Shown here in pieces: positions 1 to 7,721 of a stretch of DNA of 64,000 nt; positions within the stretch are counted from its first letter, which is position 1, and every line of letters begins with the position of its first letter. Under the pieces are notes generated by a model. That model was not told the DNA's origin. It ran no database searches and was given only the letters and a program-made list of their open reading frames with translations. Source of the DNA: an uncultured Eubacteriales bacterium (GTDB taxonomy: Bacteria; Bacillota; Clostridia; Christensenellales; Aristaeellaceae); assembly GCA_902785105.1 (NCBI GenBank), contig CACZXF010000032.1, positions 1-64,000 of the forward strand, given 5' to 3'. Made by a program: the position numbers and the translations under genes.

Positions 1-27
1 CCCATTGTCAAGGAAACCGTGGAATAA
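1..27 (+). CDS. Possible 3' end of an upstream gene (partial)
   Basis: Frame 1 reads eight codons (PIVKETVE) and then TAA. This could be the tail of a gene that begins outside the window, but eight codons are too few to identify it. The following 160 bases hold no gene, only a partial family-A repeat and the promoter of the next gene. Confidence 0.25.
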   Translation, partial: PIVKETVE

Positions 28-83
28 ATGCCCTGACCGGGATACACTGACAACCTTACCCGCCTTTCCTCTTGTCCGCTGTT

Positions 84-163
84 TCGTGGCCACTCCAGAG
101 GGCGGGCGCCGAAACGGCGCCCCTACAGGGATAGTTTGATTCCTCGATAAACTTCAATTTGTC
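84..163. repeat. Family A intergenic repeat, right half
   Basis: The stretch GGCGGGCGCCGAAACGGCGC at 101-120 is followed by CCCCTACAGG and the arm CGATAAACTTCAATTTGTC. These match the right half of the complete copies elsewhere in the window. The left half is missing or diverged. Confidence 0.7.
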
Positions 164-190
164 ATCCCCTGCATCCACCTGATTTCTCGA

Positions 191-219
191 TTGACACCGC
201 CGCGCCTGTAAAGTATAAT
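191..219 (+). promoter_or_regulatory. Sigma-A-type promoter of the DUF308 gene
   Basis: TTGACA (191-196) and TATAAT (214-219) are both perfect consensus and are separated by 17 bases. The start codon at 241 follows closely, after a GGGAGGTG ribosome-binding site at 227-234. Confidence 0.85.
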
Positions 220-240
220 AGCAGGCGGGAGGTGTGAATC

Positions 241-777
241 ATGAGGAGAGTTTATAATTACGACGACAATCGGGGCATATGGCTTTCGATATTGATGATC
301 ATCATCGGACTGGTGCTGGTGATGTGGCCGGGGCATGTGATGACCACGGCGATCAGGGTGCTGGGCTTCGCGCTGCTGGCGGGCGGCGGGATACTGATCT
401 ATAGCTGGAATCGGGACCGCGCCATTGCCAACGATCCGCTGACCCTGGCCGAGGGCATCGTGCTGGCCGTGGCGGGGCTGTTCGTGCTGCTGGCGCCGGG
501 GCTGATCATCTCCATCATCCCCTTCGCCGTAGGCGGCGTCGTGGTCGTCAACGGCATACTCAATCTGGCTCAGGCGCTGGATCAGAAGCGCTACGGCTAT
601 TACCGCTGGACCTGGGCGCTGGCCCTGGCCATACTGACCATCGTGCTGGGCGGACTCATCATCCTCAATCCCTTCTCCACCATGGAGATGCTGGTCATCG
701 CCATCGGCGTCATCATCATCTATAACGGCGTCTCCAACCTGCTCATCGAGTTCGGCTACCACAGGATGAACCGCTGA
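241..777 (+). CDS. DUF308/HdeD-like integral membrane protein
   Basis: This 178-residue protein is made almost entirely of hydrophobic helices, in three pairs separated by short charged loops (for example SWNRDRAIANDPL and QALDQKRYGYYRW). Six short spans with glycine-rich turns are the architecture of the DUF308 (HdeD) family, whose E. coli member is linked to acid resistance; the molecular function is not established. The start is supported by a strong Shine-Dalgarno site 6 bases upstream and by a consensus promoter. The gene appears monocistronic, because a 400-base repeat-filled gap follows. The family call rests on overall topology, so confidence is moderate. Confidence 0.7.
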   Translation: MRRVYNYDDNRGIWLSILMIIIGLVLVMWPGHVMTTAIRVLGFALLAGGGILIYSWNRDRAIANDPLTLAEGIVLAVAGLFVLLAPGLIISIIPFAVGGVVVVNGILNLAQALDQKRYGYYRWTWALALAILTIVLGGLIILNPFSTMEMLVIAIGVIIIYNGVSNLLIEFGYHRMNR

Positions 778-840
778 GGCTTAACCCGGAGGCGCTTTCA
801 CCGGATTGGTGGATGGGTTATAATTGGCTGGTGTTGGCGG

Positions 841-1126
841 TAAACGGGGATTTGTTTGAACAATGGGGAATGGGAAATGGGGAATGGGGAATGAAGGAAC
901 AAATCCCCTGGATTTGTTTGATTGAGGGGAAAACGCCTGTAATTACGGGCAATTTCAATAAAAAGAAATCCGAAGGATTTCCACATTCATTCCCCATTTC
1001 GGTGATTTTGCCAAATCTTTGATTTGTCAAAATCAGTTTCGCCTTTCAGGCGAAACCGGCAATCCTTTGGATTGCCGCCTTCCATTTCCAATTCCCCATT
1101 CAAACCAAAGCAAATTCCAATTTATC
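841..1126. repeat. Family E intergenic inverted repeat (GGGGAATG type)
   Basis: The left arm TAAACGGGGATTTGTTTGA leads into iterated GGGGAATGGG-like units. Their complements (ATTCCCCATT and TTCCAATTCCCCATTC) reappear near 988 and 1088. The right arm CAAATTCCAATTTATCG ends the element. A small palindrome, GAAATCCGAAGGATTTCCAC (965-984), lies in the middle and is shared with the family F element at 3232-3251. The gap 778-1181 holds no convincing gene. Confidence 0.7.
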
Positions 1127-1181
1127 GTGCTAATTATGAATGATTACATCGGCGCAAACCGCGCCTGAAAGGAAGGTTAAC

Positions 1182-1526
1182 ATGGCAAGAGGCGGATTTC
1201 CCGGCATGATGGGCGGCGGCAACATGCAGCAGCTGGCCCGGCAGGCCCAGAAGCTTCAGCAGCAGATGAACAAGGTCCAGGAGGAGCTGGAGACCCGTGA
1301 ATACGAGGCCAGCGCCGGCGGCGGCATGGTGACGGTGAAGGTCACCGGCAAGAAGGAGCTGGTTTCCCTGGAGATCAAGCCCGAGGCCGTCGATCCCGAT
1401 GACGTCGAGATGCTCCAGGATATGGTCATTGCCGCCGTCAACGAGGCCCTCCGCGCCGCCACCGATACCATGGAGCGCGAAATGGGCAAGCTCACCGGCG
1501 GGCTGAATATGCCGGGTCTGTTCTGA
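1182..1526 (+). CDS. ybaB: YbaB/EbfC family nucleoid-associated protein
   Basis: This 114-residue protein begins with a glycine-rich tail ([19 protein letters not shown]). The typical YbaB core follows: a long heptad-like helix ([17 protein letters not shown]), the strand segment [14 protein letters not shown], and the C-terminal [19 protein letters not shown] helix. Family members form dimers that bind DNA and act on the nucleoid. The ATG at 1182 is chosen because AAAGGAAGG lies 7 bases upstream; an in-frame ATG at 1140 lacks a site. Its partner recR lies downstream, as in most Firmicutes, but a terminator and repeat D1 separate them. The usual upstream neighbour dnaX is not present. Confidence 0.93.
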   Translation: MARGGFPGMMGGGNMQQLARQAQKLQQQMNKVQEELETREYEASAGGGMVTVKVTGKKELVSLEIKPEAVDPDDVEMLQDMVIAAVNEALRAATDTMEREMGKLTGGLNMPGLF

Positions 1527-1530
1527 GAAG

Positions 1531-1635
1531 AATGGAAAATTGAAAATTGAAAATGGAAAATTCAGCTACCGGCCCATGCGATGCGGAGGCACTTAATTTT
1601 CAATTGTCAATTGTCAATTATCAATTTTCAATTTG
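1531..1635. repeat. Family D intergenic inverted repeat (AATTGAAAATT type), short copy
   Basis: Iterated AAAATTGAAAATTG units face ATTTTCAATTGTCAATT units across a 40-base centre, making a long A+T-rich hairpin. Longer copies lie at 6455-6770 and 24160-24366. Confidence 0.75.
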
Positions 1636-1656
1636 GATTCCACGATACTTATGTTT

Positions 1657-1692
1657 GCCGCCGCGTTCTCCAAATGCACGCGGCGGCCTTTT
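1657..1692 (+). terminator. Rho-independent terminator between ybaB and recR
   Basis: A perfect 10-bp stem (GCCGCCGCGT 1657-1666 with ACGCGGCGGC 1678-1687) is followed by CTTTTT. It ends just before the recR ribosome-binding site (AAGGGGG, 1694-1700), so it can end ybaB transcription or act as an attenuator that limits recR read-through. Confidence 0.8.
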
Positions 1693-1708
1693 TAAGGGGG
1701 TACTCCGC

Positions 1709-2305
1709 ATGGCTGAGATCGAGGCGATCGCGCGGCTGGTGAACCAGCTTTCCAAACTGCCCGGGGTGGGCCGCAAGACGGCGCAGCGCCTGGCCTACCA
1801 CATCATCGGCCTGCCGGAGGACCAGGTGCGGGAGCTGGCCGCCGCCATATTCAATGGAAAGAAACAGATCCACTTCTGCCCCGTCTGCGGCAACTACACC
1901 GACGTGGACCCCTGCGCCATCTGCGCCGACCCCAACCGGCGGCGGGATATCGTCTGCGTGGTTCGCGACCCCCGGGACGTCAACGCCATGGAGCGTATGC
2001 GGGATTACAACGGCCTCTATCACGTCCTCCACGGGGTCATCTCCCCCATGGACGGCGTCGGCCCCGACGACATCCGCATCCGCGAGCTCATGACCCGCCT
2101 GGCCTCCGGCGAGATCAAAGAGGTCGTCCTCGCCACCAACCCCGACGTGGAGGGCGAGGCCACCGCCGCCTATATCTCCCGCCTCATCAAGCCCATGGGC
2201 GTGAAGGTCACTCGCATCGCCCACGGCGTCCCCGTCGGCGGCGAGCTGGAATACACCGATGAGGTCACCCTCCTCCGCGCCTTCCAGGGCCGCATTGAGC
2301 TGTGA
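1709..2305 (+). CDS. recR: Recombination mediator protein RecR
   Basis: This 198-residue protein has the normal RecR length and domain order. The N-terminal helix-hairpin-helix is [19 protein letters not shown] four-cysteine zinc finger follows ([18 protein letters not shown]), then a Toprim domain with the motif [17 protein letters not shown], and the C-terminal [22 protein letters not shown] segment. RecR acts with RecO and RecF to load RecA on gapped DNA. The ATG at 1709 lies 8 bases after AAGGGGG; the open frame continues upstream through repeat D1, which is not coding. A terminator follows at once at 2311. Confidence 0.97.
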   Translation: MAEIEAIARLVNQLSKLPGVGRKTAQRLAYHIIGLPEDQVRELAAAIFNGKKQIHFCPVCGNYTDVDPCAICADPNRRRDIVCVVRDPRDVNAMERMRDYNGLYHVLHGVISPMDGVGPDDIRIRELMTRLASGEIKEVVLATNPDVEGEATAAYISRLIKPMGVKVTRIAHGVPVGGELEYTDEVTLLRAFQGRIEL

Positions 2306-2310
2306 ATATC

Positions 2311-2338
2311 GCGTCAGACTTCGGTCTGGCGCTTTTTT
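2311..2338 (+). terminator. Rho-independent terminator of recR
   Basis: The stem GCGTCAGAC (2311-2319) pairs with GTCTGGCGC (2324-2332) across a TTCG tetraloop, with one G-T pair, and is followed by six T residues. Confidence 0.92.
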
Positions 2339-2352
2339 GGGGGAGGGCGGTA

Positions 2353-2546
2353 GATAAACGGGGATTTATCGGGATGTCGTTCGTAGTCCACCTCATCCGG
2401 CGCTTCGGTGCCGCGCCTCAAATCTTCGATTTGAGCCGTGGCAGTCTGGCCTTTGGCAGTGAGATGGGGCCGGCAGGCCCTTGTCAAGTGCCCGTGAGGG
2501 CGGATGAGGTGGCTTACCCTCTTACCCCGACAAATTCCAATTTGTC
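2353..2546. repeat. Family B intergenic repeat (CTCATCCG core)
   Basis: The arms GATAAACGGGGATTTATCGG and CGACAAATTCCAATTTGTC enclose a core bounded by CCACCTCATCCG (about 2388) and CGGATGAGGTGG (about 2500). The core includes the smaller palindrome CTCAAATCTTCGATTTGAG. Confidence 0.85.
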
Positions 2547-2597
2547 ATTCCCTGCCGTCCCCATAATCTTTGCCCCCTTTTCGCTACAATAATTCCG

Positions 2598-2626
2598 TTG
2601 ACAGATCCGGGTTTTTCGGGTATTAT
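2598..2626 (+). promoter_or_regulatory. Promoter of the DUF2975/XRE pair
   Basis: TTGACA (2598-2603) and TATTAT (2621-2626) are separated by 17 bases. The start codon lies 70 bases downstream. Confidence 0.75.
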
Positions 2627-2696
2627 GTATACGCGAAAAAATGTGTATAAATATTAGTGGTTTATAAGGTTAAAATGAATATGGAGGTCCGGGAGG

Positions 2697-3170
2697 ATGG
2701 ATCAGAAAAAGCTGGCGATATGGCTGAAGGCGATCTGCGTGGGCTGCGCGCTGTGCGGGCTGGCGCTGTTCGGGTTCATATTGCCGCGCTTCCTGGCCTA
2801 CGTGGCGGAGGAGGTGCCGGACCTGCCCCACAGGGCCTGGTCGGCCTTCATGTGGGTGCTGGCGGTGCCCTGCTACGCGGTGCTGGTTTGCATCTGGAAG
2901 ATGGCCACCGAGATCGGCCGTGACAACAGCTTTTCCCTGGAAAACGCAAAATTGCTCAAATACATCGCCCTGCTGGCCGGCGCGGACGCCGCGCTGCTGC
3001 TGGTGGGCAACATCGTCTTCATGCTGACAAAGCACTCCATCCCCACCCTGGCGCTGGTCAGCGCCTTCGTGTGCTTCGTCGGCCTCGCCATCTCCGTCGG
3101 CGCCGCCTGCCTCTCCCATCTGGTCCACAAGGCCGCCGCGCTCCAGGAGGACAGCGATTTGACGATATGA
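2697..3170 (+). CDS. DUF2975-type four-helix membrane protein
   Basis: This 157-residue protein has four predicted membrane spans, around residues 9-30, 50-67, 92-112 and 120-142. Between spans two and three is the conserved loop IGRDNSFSLENAKLLKYIAL. That loop (DNSFSxENAxxLK) is typical of the DUF2975 family. Such genes are commonly followed by a small XRE/YozG-like regulator, and one lies 156 bases downstream here. The pair is usually read as a membrane sensor or target with its regulator, but the function is unproven. GGAGG at 2683-2687 gives a 9-base spacer to the start. Confidence 0.75.
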   Translation: MDQKKLAIWLKAICVGCALCGLALFGFILPRFLAYVAEEVPDLPHRAWSAFMWVLAVPCYAVLVCIWKMATEIGRDNSFSLENAKLLKYIALLAGADAALLLVGNIVFMLTKHSIPTLALVSAFVCFVGLAISVGAACLSHLVHKAAALQEDSDLTI

Positions 3171-3304
3171 TAGAGTGGAGTGTGGAGAGTTGAGAGTGGA
3201 GTTAAGAGTGTCGGGTGCCCGATAAATCAATGAAATCCGGAGGATTTCCACCAAAACTCCACTCTTCACTCTCCACACTCCACTCTCAAACAAACTCCAA
3301 TTTC
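3171..3304. repeat. Family F intergenic inverted repeat (GAGTGGAGTG type)
   Basis: GAGTGGAGTGTGGAGAGTTG-like units from 3173 are complemented by CTCCACTCTTCACTCTCCAC-like units from about 3256. The palindrome GAAATCCGGAGGATTTCCAC (3232-3251) is in the middle. The element separates the DUF2975 gene from its XRE partner and may form a hairpin in the shared transcript. Confidence 0.75.
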
Positions 3305-3326
3305 CCCAAATGACTGATAAACCGCT

Positions 3327-3551
3327 ATGATCATATTCAACATCGACGTCATGCTGGCCCGGCGCAAGATGAGCGTCACGGAGCTCTCCCACCGCGTGGG
3401 CATCACCATGGCCAACATCTCCATCCTCAAAAACGGCAAGGCGCGGGCCGTGCGTGTGGAGACCCTTGACAAGCTCTGCCGCGCCCTCGACTGCCAGCCC
3501 GGCGACCTGCTGGAATACCGGGAGGACGGGGAGACGGAGCAGGAGGGGTAG
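3327..3551 (+). CDS. XRE-family (Cro/CI, YozG-like) transcriptional regulator
   Basis: This 74-residue protein is essentially one helix-turn-helix domain. MLARRKMSVTELSHRVGITMANISILKNGKARAVRVETLDKLCRALDCQPGDLLEY contains the HTH core TELSHRVGITMANISILKNG and the family-typical CRALDCQPGDLLEY end. It lacks any ligand domain. Family members of this size pair with DUF2975 membrane proteins, as here, and probably control that gene. No strong Shine-Dalgarno site is visible before ATG 3327, so translation may depend on the upstream context. Confidence 0.85.
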   Translation: MIIFNIDVMLARRKMSVTELSHRVGITMANISILKNGKARAVRVETLDKLCRALDCQPGDLLEYREDGETEQEG

Positions 3552-3620
3552 ACGGGGAGCTGTTTATGTGAATTTTAATTAATACTCCAATCTCCCTACC
3601 AATCCCATATAACAATTCTC

Positions 3621-3649
3621 TTGCAATCCAGGCGCGCTTGTGCTATACT
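3621..3649 (+). promoter_or_regulatory. Promoter of the Cys-rich secreted protein gene
   Basis: TTGCAA (3621-3626) and TATACT (3644-3649) are separated by 17 bases. They lie 73 bases before the start at 3722. Confidence 0.7.
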
Positions 3650-3721
3650 ATGGTATAATTTGACGATAATGTGCTTTAATGATGACATGAATCGAACAGG
3701 CTGTGCCTATTGGAGGAAACC

Positions 3722-6400
3722 ATGAGAAAAAGGCTGCTTGCGGCTCTGCTGGCGGCGCTGCTGATGATCGCGGCGACGTCCGGCCTGGCCGAGGACGAAC
3801 CGGAGGCCCCCGCCATCGAGCGGGAGGTCCAGGAGGTTCCGAGCTTTGAGGTCGCCAACGACCCGCCGGCGGCGGAGCTGTATGAATCCGACGGGGAAGA
3901 ACCTGAGACGCCGTCCGAACCCGAAGAGGAAGTCCCGGAGGAGCCCTCTTACGAGGAAGAACCGGACGAGCTGCCCGAGGCAGAGGAATTGCCCGGAGAC
4001 GAGGTTCCGGAGGACGAGCCCGGCGCGGAGGATGCGCTCCCGGAGGAGATCGAGCCGTCCCCGGAGGAGCCCGAAGCATCCCCGATGGAATCCGACGTCG
4101 AGGAGGCCGACCCCCTGCCCGCCGCCGAGCCCGAGCGGGTGGAGAACATCGACGGCGTAGACCCCCGCGACTGTCAGCATCCTGTGACGGTGGCGGTGGT
4201 GAACCGCGACGCCCGGGACATCGACTATACCGATCTCCACAACGGCTCCCACCGGATCACCGGCAGCGGCGTGCTGGTGGTGCTCTGTGCCGACTGCGGC
4301 ATGGCGGTGGACCGGAAGAACGAGTACGTCGAAAAGTGCAGCTACGACGCCTCGGATGAATCGGGCGCCATCTGCCAGTATTGCGACCACGTCAAGGGCG
4401 ACGATGGCCGCCACATCCACGAGTTCACCGGCGAATACCACGATTTCTGCGGCGCGCTGCTGGGCGCGTCCCCCGATCCCGACGCCCCGGAGCTGTACCA
4501 CATCTGCCGGTTCCAGAAGCTCCAGGCCCGCAAGTGCGCCCAGTGCGACACCTATGAGGATACCGTGGCGGTCCCCGGCGAGGTCATCGAGAGCCGAGAG
4601 AACCACGTCTGGCAGGCCGACGGCCGCTGCGCCCTCTGCGGCTGCGCCCGCACCTGCCGCCACGAGGGGGAGACCCTCGAAAACGCCTGGGACGAGGATG
4701 TGACCTACACCTTCGTCAACGCCGCCGCCCATGAATACTCCGCGGTGCGCTACGTCCAGCGCTGCTGCGCCCAGTGCGGCGAACCCCTGGGCAACGTGGA
4801 GGTCAGCCGCGTCAACCTCCGCCAGAACCACCACTTCGAGGACGGCGTCTGCGCGGACTGCGGCTACGTCAACGTTTGCAGCCACCCCAACATGGTCTAC
4901 ACCTACGCCGTGGAGCCTGGCGGCGCGGCCTTCGCGCCCGTGGACGGCCTGAATCACAAGGTCGGCAATCTGGGCGGCGTTTACATCACCGAGGCGCGCT
5001 GCCCGGACTGCGGCTTCACCCTCTCCGGCCTGAAGCAGGCCGTCTCCGACGGCCAGTCCGTCACGCTGCCCCACCGCTTTGACCGGAATGGCGTCTGTAT
5101 GGACTGCGGCTACATCCCCCAGGTCAGTCAGGCGGAGTGCAGCCATCCCGAGGAATACCGCGTGGCGCTGGACCCCTCCGACGTCACCGCGCTGAAGCAG
5201 TCCTGCCGCTACGCCGTGGACCCCGGCGCCAGCAACGATGCCAGCCACGTGCTCCGGGTGGAATACGACCCCTCCTGGACCTGCGCCCTCTGCGGCTACC
5301 ACGAGGACCTGCGGAGCCAGTCCCGGTTCATCGTCGTCTCCGAGCCCCACAACTTCAACAAGGGCTACTGTGTCACCGCCAACTGCGGCCATCGCTGCCC
5401 CCACACCCAGGTGAACGGCCAGGAGACTGCCGGCCAGCCCTTCTACGATTACGACGGTGCCGAGGGCCACTATGAGACCGTCCCCACCATCGTCACCGGC
5501 ACCTGCGTCCTCTGCGGCGAGTACGTCAAGAACCACGTGGTGGAAACGACGCGGGGCCGCATGGAGTTCCACACCATGGAGAACGGCGTCTGCACCAAAT
5601 GCGGCTACGCCTGCCCCCATCCCGACGCCGACATCGTCCGCCTGCTGCCCGCAGAGCACACCGCCTATGCCGTCTATGACGACGCGGAGCATTCCGTCAG
5701 CGAGGAGCGCGTCACCGAGACCATCTGCCAGGCCTGCGGCCACACCCTCTTTGAGGAGGTGGAGACCCTTGGCGAATATCGCATGCCCCACAGCTTCGTC
5801 CACGGCGTCTGCGCCCTGTGCGGCTATGACCCGCTGAACGACACCGCCCGCATGGACGAGGACGACTTCGACGACCTGCCCGCCGACCAGCGCCTCTATG
5901 GCGTCTGCGCCGACGACGCGGCGGACATCGTCAAAGCCAGCGTCCGGGTGGGTGACAGCCTCCAGCCCGAGATCGACGCCGGCACCGCCGAGGCGGAGAT
6001 CGAAAACATCGACCGCCTGTTCAAATCCCGTGAGCTTTCCAGGCTCTACGCCCTGCCCCTCCGGGACCGGCTGCTGACCGCCCAGTACTTCCTGGGCTTC
6101 GTCGATGATGTGACCCGCGCCGCCGCCATCGACGACACCCTGCTCAGCGGCGACGCCGTGAAGCTGATTAGGGACATACAGGCCCGCATCAATTCCATGA
6201 CCCCCGATGAGCGGGAGGCCTTCGACCAGGCCCGCCGCGCCGCCTTCCCCATGACCCCCTTCGAGGTCGTGCCCGGCGTCACCACCGAGGTCTTTAACAT
6301 CGACCTCGCCGTCCAGTCCGAGGGCATCACCACCGTCGCCCGCTACAGCTTCCAGAACACCGGATCGAGCTGGAACCTCATCAATATCGCTGTGAGATGA
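3722..6400 (+). CDS. Large secreted protein with repeated Cys-pair (zinc-ribbon-like) knuckles
   Basis: This 892-residue protein starts with a signal peptide (MRKRLLAALLAALLMIAATSGLA), so it is exported. Residues 25-140 are a Glu/Pro-rich acidic stretch. Residues 150-708 hold about 14 Cys-pair motifs (CxxCG and relatives), many inside a recurring unit like PHxFxxGVCxxCGY, for example HHFEDGVCADCGY, PHRFDRNGVCMDCGY, FHTMENGVCTKCGY and PHSFVHGVCALCGY. Histidines sit regularly before each pair, suggesting Cys/His metal sites. The last 180 residues lack Cys and look helical, then beta. GGAGG at 3712-3716 supports ATG 3722 over 3710. No enzyme motif was recognised. Exported Cys4/His-Cys knuckles are unusual; metal binding or disulfide-stabilised surface modules are both possible. 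Confidence 0.75.
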   Translation: MRKRLLAALLAALLMIAATSGLAEDEPEAPAIEREVQEVPSFEVANDPPAAELYESDGEEPETPSEPEEEVPEEPSYEEEPDELPEAEELPGDEVPEDEPGAEDALPEEIEPSPEEPEASPMESDVEEADPLPAAEPERVENIDGVDPRDCQHPVTVAVVNRDARDIDYTDLHNGSHRITGSGVLVVLCADCGMAVDRKNEYVEKCSYDASDESGAICQYCDHVKGDDGRHIHEFTGEYHDFCGALLGASPDPDAPELYHICRFQKLQARKCAQCDTYEDTVAVPGEVIESRENHVWQADGRCALCGCARTCRHEGETLENAWDEDVTYTFVNAAAHEYSAVRYVQRCCAQCGEPLGNVEVSRVNLRQNHHFEDGVCADCGYVNVCSHPNMVYTYAVEPGGAAFAPVDGLNHKVGNLGGVYITEARCPDCGFTLSGLKQAVSDGQSVTLPHRFDRNGVCMDCGYIPQVSQAECSHPEEYRVALDPSDVTALKQSCRYAVDPGASNDASHVLRVEYDPSWTCALCGYHEDLRSQSRFIVVSEPHNFNKGYCVTANCGHRCPHTQVNGQETAGQPFYDYDGAEGHYETVPTIVTGTCVLCGEYVKNHVVETTRGRMEFHTMENGVCTKCGYACPHPDADIVRLLPAEHTAYAVYDDAEHSVSEERVTETICQACGHTLFEEVETLGEYRMPHSFVHGVCALCGYDPLNDTARMDEDDFDDLPADQRLYGVCADDAADIVKASVRVGDSLQPEIDAGTAEAEIENIDRLFKSRELSRLYALPLRDRLLTAQYFLGFVDDVTRAAAIDDTLLSGDAVKLIRDIQARINSMTPDEREAFDQARRAAFPMTPFEVVPGVTTEVFNIDLAVQSEGITTVARYSFQNTGSSWNLINIAVR

Positions 6401-6410
6401 AGCGGGCTGA

Positions 6411-6452
6411 TTCCCCCGCCGCCTGATTTGTGGGCGGCGGGGAATTGTTTTT
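6411..6452 (+). terminator. Rho-independent terminator of the Cys-rich protein gene
   Basis: TTCCCCCGCCGCC (6411-6423) pairs with GGCGGCGGGGAA (6433-6444) with a one-base bulge, followed by TTGTTTTTGG. Confidence 0.85.
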
Positions 6453-6454
6453 GG

Positions 6455-6770
6455 AATTGAAAATTGAAAATGGAGTTACCGGTGTTATCCTATTAACTGC
6501 GACAGGCAAATACCCTTGTTTTATCGGGACTTTGGTTACAGCTCAGCGTCCCCCAGAACGGACTCCCTCAGTCTGGCCTTCGGCCAGCCAGCTCCCTCAA
6601 AGAGGGAGCCTAAAAGGCGCATTCGCGTTCCAAAAGGCTCCCTCATAGAGGGAGCTGGCACGCGAAGCGTGACTGAGGGAGGGGACGCTGAGCTGTAACG
6701 GACTTTGAATATAGGGGTCGGTCACGATGCCCGCTAATAATTTTCAATTTTCAATTATCAATTGTCAATT
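6455..6770. repeat. Family D inverted repeat carrying a nested family C element
   Basis: AATTGAAAATTGAAAATGG at the left and ATTTTCAATTTTCAATTATC at the right form the arms. The internal text (CCTATTAACTGCGACAGGC, then TTGTTTTATCGGGACTTTG) aligns with the copy at 24160-24366, except that 165 bases plus one 8-base duplication are inserted here. The gap 6401-6885 contains no gene besides this element. Confidence 0.85.
6535..6699. mobile_element. Nested MITE-like element (family C) with 8-bp target duplication
   Basis: Terminal inverted repeats GTTACAGCTCAGCGTCCCC (6535-6553) and GGGGACGCTGAGCTGTAAC (6681-6699) are perfect complements. Inside are the hairpins GGCTCCCTC/GAGGGAGC. GGACTTTG directly flanks the element on both sides (6527-6534 and 6700-6707). 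There is no coding capacity, so any movement would need a transposase supplied in trans. Confidence 0.8.
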
Positions 6771-6885
6771 CCCATACGTCCCATCCGCAAAACTAATTTC
6801 ACAGAAACCAAAAATATCCGTCACAATGTTGTGATATAATTTAGCATAGAATTGCAATAATTGTCGAAACGCGGGAGTGTATGGG

Positions 6886-7530
6886 GTGAGATACGAATAC
6901 TGTCTGTTTGACTTTGACGGCACCATCGCGGACACGGGCGAGGGGATACGGCGCAGCGTGGCCTACAGCCTGGAGCGGCTGGGCTATGAGGTGCCCTCCG
7001 ACGCGGTGCTGAACCGCTTCATCGGCCCGCCGCTGCACGATACCTATGTGGAACTGTTCGGCATGACGGACGCACAGGCGGAACACGCCATCGAGGTTTA
7101 CCGGGAGCGCTACCTGGACATCGGCCTCTATGAAGCCCACCTCTATCCCGGCATCGCGGCGCTGCTGAAATCGCTGCATGAGGGCGGGGCCTACGTGGGC
7201 CTGGCCTCGGCCAAGCCTCAGGTGATGGTGGAGACCCTCTCCAAATACTTCGCCATCGACGGCTTCATCGACGCTTACTCCGGCACGGGCATGGGCCGCC
7301 ACAGCGCGGACAAGCGGGACTTCCTGCTGGCGGCGCTGCCGGAGGGCGCGGACTTCAAACGGGCCTGCATGGCCGGCGACCGCCATTTCGACATCACCGC
7401 CGCCAAGGCTCTGGGTCTCTGCGCCGTCGGCGCGAACTACGGCTACGCCCAGCCCGGCGAGCTCGCCGCCGCCGGGGCCGACGTGGTGTTCGACACCGTG
7501 GAGGCCATGTCCGCCTGGCTGCTCACCTGA
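6886..7530 (+). CDS. HAD-superfamily phosphatase (phosphoglycolate phosphatase-like)
   Basis: This 214-residue protein has all the class I HAD motifs. Motif I is LFDFDGTIADT, with nucleophile and acid/base aspartates. A helical cap follows (RFIGPPLHDTYVELFG). Motif II is VGLASAKPQ, motif III lysine is in SADKRDFL, and motif IV is MAGDRHFDITAA. The family hydrolyses small phosphomonoesters; phosphoglycolate or pyrophosphate (PpaX-like) are typical guesses and cannot be separated here. GTG 6886 is preferred because GGGAG (6873-6877) lies 8 bases before it; the in-frame GTG 6877 overlaps that site. A TATAAT sits at 6835-6840. The gene appears to stand alone. Confidence 0.85.
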   Translation: MRYEYCLFDFDGTIADTGEGIRRSVAYSLERLGYEVPSDAVLNRFIGPPLHDTYVELFGMTDAQAEHAIEVYRERYLDIGLYEAHLYPGIAALLKSLHEGGAYVGLASAKPQVMVETLSKYFAIDGFIDAYSGTGMGRHSADKRDFLLAALPEGADFKRACMAGDRHFDITAAKALGLCAVGANYGYAQPGELAAAGADVVFDTVEAMSAWLLT

Positions 7531-7721
7531 CCCCAATTGCGACAGCCGTGGAAAATTTTTGTATTTTTTTATCGTAACCGCGGCCAAAGAAAGACAAAGA
7601 CGTGAACCCACGGGACGCTTTTGCCGTCCAATAACTATAAAAAAGCGGAAAATTGGAAAACCTCCCACGCTTAAAAAGGATTTGCTTCGCCCCATGCGGG
7701 CTGAAATAAGAGGTGTATTCA

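Noticed and set aside
3707..5803. A 698-codon minus-strand frame opposite the Cys-rich secreted protein
   Set aside because: It is a shadow frame without motifs; the plus strand has a promoter, a signal peptide and ordered repeats.
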